A stretch of DNA of 64,000 bases from UBA830 sp002295635. Its GTDB lineage: Bacteria; Pseudomonadota; Alphaproteobacteria; MPNO01; UBA830. Location of the stretch: positions 1-64,000 of the forward strand of contig DBHK01000025.1 in assembly GCA_002295635.1 (NCBI GenBank). The letters run 5' to 3'. Of this stretch, positions 60,141-64,000 are shown in pieces (positions within the stretch are counted from its first letter, which is position 1; every line of letters begins with the position of its first letter). A program made the position numbers and the translations under genes. The notes under the pieces are model-generated. The model was not told the DNA's origin. It searched no databases and saw nothing but the letters and a program-made list of their open reading frames with translations.

Positions 60141-60644
60141 ATGAAACGCTGGTATGTAGTTCATACCCACGCAAACGGGGAGCAGAAAGCACGGCACCAT
60201 CTGGAACGCCAGGGCTTTTCCGTCTACCTGCCTCTCTATTCTCGTCGGATCAGTCATGCCCGGAAAGTAAGCTGGCGCCCACGCCCGCTGTTCCCAAGAT
60301 ATCTATTTGTCAGTCTAGACCTCGACGCAGAGCCCTGGCGCAAAATCATGTCAACTATTGGCGTCCTCTATATGATTTGTCATCAAGAAAGCCCCGCGCC
60401 GGTACCGGACGGTATCGTAGAAGAAATTAGAGATGCGGAAAATGCGACCGGCCAAGTAAGCCCCGGCAAGCGCATGAAGTTGAGTAGCGGGGACACCGTT
60501 CAGATAACGGCTGGAGCGATGGTCGATCGCATAGGCCTATTCGAGGGTAGGACCGATGACGAACGCGTTATCGTTCTGCTTGAGCTTATGGGGCGGAGGG
60601 TACGCACCACCGTCCCCGTGGATACGATTGAAGTCTTCGGCTAA
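60141..60644 (+). CDS. NusG paralogue (RfaH-like antitermination factor)
   Basis: A 167-residue protein. The NGN domain covers ~1-100: KRWYVVHTHANGEQKARHHL is the standard NusG/RfaH start, and RPLFPRYLFVSLDL the conserved core. A KOW-type C-terminal domain covers ~110-165 (LSSGDTVQITAGAMVDRIGL). The length and the link to a polysaccharide locus point to a specialised paralogue such as RfaH or LoaP, not the housekeeping NusG. RfaH is recruited by the ops element, and a near-perfect ops lies 56 bases downstream (60700-60710), with another core at 28563. It probably lets polymerase read through the long glycan operons. Confidence 0.88.
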   Translation: MKRWYVVHTHANGEQKARHHLERQGFSVYLPLYSRRISHARKVSWRPRPLFPRYLFVSLDLDAEPWRKIMSTIGVLYMICHQESPAPVPDGIVEEIRDAENATGQVSPGKRMKLSSGDTVQITAGAMVDRIGLFEGRTDDERVIVLLELMGRRVRTTVPVDTIEVFG

Positions 60645-60699
60645 GCGCTGATTTGGTGGTTTCAATCAATTTATGCGGCTGTCGCATGGCACCCGTCGT

Positions 60700-60710
60700 G
60701 CGGTAGCGTG
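60700..60710 (+). promoter_or_regulatory. ops-like element (second, near-perfect)
   Basis: GCGGTAGCGTG, identical to 11 consecutive bases of the E. coli ops element as I recall it (GGCGGTAGCGTG). It lies in the leader between the NusG paralogue and the pseB-like gene. A hairpin CTGGGC/GCCCAG follows at 60746-60778. Confidence 0.65.
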
Positions 60711-60794
60711 GAAAATTCTGAGCCTGCTAACTGATCGCCGAGGCCCTGGGCAGCATAATAAATCTGCATAAGGCCCAGATATAACGGATATAAA

Positions 60795-61805
60795 ATGGGA
60801 AATAGAGATAAAACAGCATTCCACGGTCGGTCCGTACTTGTTACAGGCGGCACCGGTTCTTTCGGAAAACGGTTTATCAAGAACGTTCTGGAAGAATATA
60901 ATCCAGAGCGTCTGATCGTTTTCTCGCGGGACGAACTGAAACAGCACGATATGGCCTCTGAATTTCCGACCGAGAAACACCCTTGTATTAGATATTTTTT
61001 AGGCGATGTACGAGACTTGCAGCGCCTAACGATGGCATTCCGGGGAATAGATACAGTTGTTCATGCCGCGGCATTGAAACAAGTGCCGGCGGCCGAATAC
61101 AATCCATTTGAATGCATCCGTACGAATGTCATCGGCGCCGAAAATATCGTCAATGCTGCACTTCAGACGGACGTTAAAAACGTCCTCGCGCTGTCGACTG
61201 ACAAGGCGGTTAATCCAACAAATCTATATGGTGCCTCCAAGCTCGCCGCCGACAAAATCTTTGTCGCTGCAAACAATCTGAGCGGACAGGATGGGACACG
61301 TTTTTCTGTCGTCCGTTATGGGAACGTTATCGGCAGCCGGGGAAGCGTGGTCGAGCTTTATAACCGGCTGGTCGCAAAAGGTGTAAAGAAGCTCCCGGTG
61401 ACGGATCCCCGGATGACCCGTTTCTGGATCAGCCTCGATCAGGGTGTCGAATTCGTTCTCTCCAGCCTGTCGCGTATGTCGGGCGGAGAAATCTTTGTCC
61501 CCAAGATACCGAGCATGAGCGTGAGTACGCTCGCGTCGTGTATCGCGCCCGATCTAGAGCAGGAAACGATCGGTATTCGCCCGGGGGAAAAACTTCATGA
61601 AGCGCTGATTACCGAAGACGATGCCCGCTACACGGTGGAGCTCAAAGACAGCTATGTTATCGAGCCCGCTTTTAACTGGTGGGAAGCCAATGGCCATCTT
61701 GTTAAAGAAGGCCGCCGGGTGACAGAAGACTTCCGATATGCAAGCGACAACAACACCGAATGGCTCGATGCCGCCGGCATGCGTCAACTCATCGAGAACA
61801 GTTAG
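60795..61805 (+). CDS. pseB: UDP-N-acetylglucosamine 4,6-dehydratase (inverting), PseB-like
   Basis: A 336-residue SDR dehydratase, the first step of pseudaminic acid synthesis: 4,6-dehydration with C5 inversion of UDP-GlcNAc. SVLVTGGTGSFGKRFIKNVL is the NADP loop, LSTDKAVNPTNLYGASKLAA carries the Lys/Tyr-x3-Lys site, and RYGNVIGSRGSVVELY is typical of PseB/FlaA1-type soluble dehydratases. It lies behind the second ops-like site. The aminotransferase that follows 15 bases later fits step two. Confidence 0.9.
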   Translation: MGNRDKTAFHGRSVLVTGGTGSFGKRFIKNVLEEYNPERLIVFSRDELKQHDMASEFPTEKHPCIRYFLGDVRDLQRLTMAFRGIDTVVHAAALKQVPAAEYNPFECIRTNVIGAENIVNAALQTDVKNVLALSTDKAVNPTNLYGASKLAADKIFVAANNLSGQDGTRFSVVRYGNVIGSRGSVVELYNRLVAKGVKKLPVTDPRMTRFWISLDQGVEFVLSSLSRMSGGEIFVPKIPSMSVSTLASCIAPDLEQETIGIRPGEKLHEALITEDDARYTVELKDSYVIEPAFNWWEANGHLVKEGRRVTEDFRYASDNNTEWLDAAGMRQLIENS

Positions 61806-61819
61806 GCGCCGAATCCCGG

Positions 61820-63019
61820 ATGGAAAAATCCACTGTTCTTCCTTACGGCAAACAGTCGATCGACGATGATGATATCGCCGCGGTTACAGCAGTATTGCGT
61901 GGAGATTTCCTGACGACCGGCCCTGCGGTTGCAACATTCGAAGAGAGCTTTGCCGAGGCCTGCAATGTCGCGCATGCGGTCGCCTGTTCGAGCGGCACGG
62001 CGGCACTGCATATGACGGCTCTTGCTGCGGGTGTCGCGCCGGGGACAACCACGATTGTTCCATCAATTACCTTTCTGGCAGCAGCCAATGTGGCCATCCT
62101 CGCCGGCGCAGAGGTGATTTTCGCCGATGTCGATCCTGAAAATGGCCTGATGCGGCCTTCAGATTTCGAAGAGGCGCTTTCCCGGGCGGGACAGACCGGT
62201 GCCGATGTCCAAGCGGTGTTTCCGGTCCATGTCGGCGGACAGATGGTTGACATGGAAGCTATCGCCGAGATCGCCGCTCAGCGCGGTTGCCGTGTTATCG
62301 AGGATGCCTGCCATGCGCTGGGATCGAGTTATCAGGATCATCGCGTCGGCGATGGTGCCCATTCGGACATGGCGACTTTTTCGTTCCATCCGGTCAAAAC
62401 GATCGCCATGGGAGAGGGTGGGGCTGTCACGACCCGCGACCCGGAAATTGCGGACAGGCTCCGTCAATTGCGCAGCCATGGGATGGTCCGTGACGCGGAT
62501 GCATTCGAACTGACTGAGCAGGCCTTCGATGGGAATCGTGGCGTGAATCCGTGGTATTATGAAATGCCGGAAATCGGTCTCAACTATCGAGTCAGCGATA
62601 TTCATTGCGCACTCGGAAATAGCCAGCTGAAGAAGCTCGATCGGTTCGTCGCGCAACGCCGTGCACTGGCGGCGCAATACGATCAGCAGATCGACTGGGA
62701 AAACCTTCCCGCGCACCGAATCAAACTGATGCCCGATATGGCACCCTGCTGGCATCTCTATACAATTTTGGTTGATTTCAATCGGGCTGGACTTGACCGT
62801 GCGACGGTGATGCACCAGCTGCGCGATCGGGGTGTCGGGACACAGGTTCACTATATTCCATTACACCTGCAGCCGTTCTATCGCCGACGGTATGGACTTC
62901 AGTCTTTGCCGGGCGCCGAGCGTTATTACGAAGGGTGTTTGTCGCTTCCCCTTTTCCCGGCAATGGATAGCGCTGATGTGGATCGCGTCGTTGAAGCACT
63001 CTCGGACGTTTTGGATTGA
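61820..63019 (+). CDS. pseC: UDP-4-keto-sugar aminotransferase, PseC-like
   Basis: A 399-residue PLP enzyme of the DegT family. MEKSTVLPYGKQSIDDDDIA is the PseC-type N-terminus. ACSSGTAALHMTALAAG is the phosphate site, VIEDACHALGSSY has the Asp, and SFHPVKTIAMGEGGAV carries the Schiff-base Lys193. GVGTQVHYIPLHLQPFYRR is the usual C-terminal motif. It aminates the PseB product. The start is ATG at 61820. The later Pse genes (H, G, I, F) are not in the window and may lie to the right. Confidence 0.9.
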   Translation: MEKSTVLPYGKQSIDDDDIAAVTAVLRGDFLTTGPAVATFEESFAEACNVAHAVACSSGTAALHMTALAAGVAPGTTTIVPSITFLAAANVAILAGAEVIFADVDPENGLMRPSDFEEALSRAGQTGADVQAVFPVHVGGQMVDMEAIAEIAAQRGCRVIEDACHALGSSYQDHRVGDGAHSDMATFSFHPVKTIAMGEGGAVTTRDPEIADRLRQLRSHGMVRDADAFELTEQAFDGNRGVNPWYYEMPEIGLNYRVSDIHCALGNSQLKKLDRFVAQRRALAAQYDQQIDWENLPAHRIKLMPDMAPCWHLYTILVDFNRAGLDRATVMHQLRDRGVGTQVHYIPLHLQPFYRRRYGLQSLPGAERYYEGCLSLPLFPAMDSADVDRVVEALSDVLD

Positions 63020-63029
63020 CGATGACCGG

Positions 63030-64000
63030 CTATATCTTGGCCAAAGCGCGTAACCAGCTCCACCACCAGATCCGATCGGTGTGGGCATGCTTCGCCGACC
63101 AGGTACGGCGCGCCGTTTGCGTTTTTTCGGAACGCCACCACACAGAAACATCATTGGCGATGTCGTTAATATGTGCAGCTGCGGATTCGGGATCCTCATG
63201 GAGAATGCCTGCAGATTTCAGCAGGTCAAAAAGCGGCTTTTCCTCGGCGCTGGGCGCAAAGAGACCGTGTCGCCAAAAACACACGGTCGGGACATTGGCG
63301 GCCATGGCGATATGTAATGTCGTACCGGGATGGTCGAGAACCGTGAGGCGGGATCGCAACAGCGAGGACGTTAACGGGCCTGTATGTATTTCCAATGGGC
63401 CAACATGCTGTTCAAGCCATTCCTGGTCCGGGAGGTCGGTGTGACCGCGTTTGTAGGGCCGGTAGACTAGGTCGTGTTGTACGCTGGCATCAAGCCCCTT
63501 GATAAAAAGCGCCTTGTCGGAGCGGTACCCGCTCATCGTGCTCGGTCTCTGCGCCGAAGCGATCCGGAATGGCACCAGAACCGCCGCCGTACTTACGAGA
63601 ACGATTTGTCTGGACCGGCATTTGTATCTTCCGCTCAATCCCGCCAGCATTGGGGACGATACGGGCAGGAAGCGTCCCGGAAAATTTTTGTGACCCGACC
63701 AGCCCCAAGACAAAAAAGCGGCATTCACATATTCGTTCATCCAGCCGATGTTAAACACATCGACGATTCCGTATTCGGAACCGTGCTGGGTTCTGACAAC
63801 CCGTTCGCCCGCCATCAAGGCGTGGGCAATTTCGAATGTCTGTCGATCTTCAAAGATGGTCGGCGCAGTGACGAAAAGACGTTTGCAACGATACCGGCTG
63901 GTTGCGGCCTGGGTATCGTAAGCTCTGAAATCTTTTGTGAAAGACCGCGGCATGGTTTGATCGATGAGAGTCTCCAGCGCGCTAAGATAGGCCGGTGGGA
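63030..64000 (-). CDS. LIC12162-like transferase, 5' end beyond the window
   Basis: At least 307 residues, and the frame stays open through the right edge (PAYLSALETLIDQTMPRSF just before the first internal Met), so the N-terminus is missing. VVRTQHGSEYGIVDVFN, FLSWGWSGHKNF and RLTVLDHPGTTLHIAMAANVPT, VCFW resemble the LIC12162 family of putative transferases (TIGR04331), which are found in surface-glycan loci and have a GT-B-like C-terminal part. It converges with the pseC-like gene, with 10 bases between the stops. Confidence 0.65.
   Translation of the reverse strand, partial: PPAYLSALETLIDQTMPRSFTKDFRAYDTQAATSRYRCKRLFVTAPTIFEDRQTFEIAHALMAGERVVRTQHGSEYGIVDVFNIGWMNEYVNAAFLSWGWSGHKNFPGRFLPVSSPMLAGLSGRYKCRSRQIVLVSTAAVLVPFRIASAQRPSTMSGYRSDKALFIKGLDASVQHDLVYRPYKRGHTDLPDQEWLEQHVGPLEIHTGPLTSSLLRSRLTVLDHPGTTLHIAMAANVPTVCFWRHGLFAPSAEEKPLFDLLKSAGILHEDPESAAAHINDIANDVSVWWRSEKTQTARRTWSAKHAHTDRIWWWSWLRALAKI

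Noticed and set aside
1..64000. CRISPR arrays, toxin-antitoxin pairs, insertion sequences or rRNA genes
   Set aside because: No spaced short-repeat array, no transposase frame with terminal inverted repeats and no rRNA sequence were seen. The RHH-like protein has no recognisable toxin partner.

Overview
The window looks like part of an alphaproteobacterial chromosome, probably a Rhodospirillales-type aquatic organism. The support is the hemC / hemD-mic60 / hemY gene order divergent from tsaD, the gpsA, EVE, Rieske and acs neighbours, a DUF1674 (SDHAF4) gene, and rsmB-rpe-heparinase. This is read from gene content only. A run of 316 N at 27868-28183 is a scaffold gap.

Region A, 1-6047, is visibly more AT-rich and is one end of an integrative element that continues beyond the left edge. 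It holds a tyrosine integrase, a HUH-type replication or relaxase-like protein, a small ribbon-helix-helix protein, several very small genes, a secreted unknown protein and a broken J-domain gene. It also carries a complete tRNA-Thr(CGU) gene interrupted at the anticodon by a 212-nt group I intron. The 5' half of what appears to be the host's own intronless tRNA-Thr lies at 6009-6047, so the element seems to have split the host gene and supplied a replacement.

Region B, 6048-26300, is housekeeping: haem synthesis (hemC, a fused HemD-Mic60 protein, HemY), tsaD, a cupin, an alpha/beta hydrolase, a 2OG-Fe oxygenase, gpsA, a FAD monooxygenase behind a truncated VOC gene, an EVE protein, a Rieske protein, acetyl-CoA synthetase, a flippase overlapping an SDHAF4-like gene, rsmB, rpe and a heparinase II/III protein.

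Region C, 26304-54048, is a long surface-glycan locus. After a highly structured leader with a terminator-like hairpin and an ops-like element come GmhA-like and GmhB-like enzymes, a transaldolase, split transketolase subunits and a heptose kinase/nucleotidyltransferase fused in the reverse order to HldE. Together these could make sedoheptulose-7-phosphate and convert it to a nucleotide heptose. Epimerases, a Gfo/Idh/MocA oxidoreductase, a UDP-sugar-dehydrogenase homologue without its catalytic Cys, aminotransferase, methyltransferases and two TIGR04372-type glycosyltransferases follow. A sulfotransferase, APS kinase and ATP sulfurylase form a sulfation cassette. An AsnB-like amidotransferase and a PglK-like ABC flippase complete the locus.

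Region D, 54049-59263, holds a phosphonate importer (phnD, phnC, phnE) followed by a 2-hydroxyethylphosphonate-dioxygenase-like gene, and a second APS-kinase-like gene on the other strand.

Region E, 59448-64000, holds a winged-helix regulator, a NusG paralogue and then, behind a second and better ops-like element, PseB-like and PseC-like nonulosonic-acid genes. An LIC12162-like transferase runs off the right edge. The NusG paralogue with ops-like sites in two leaders suggests RfaH-like processive antitermination of the glycan operons.
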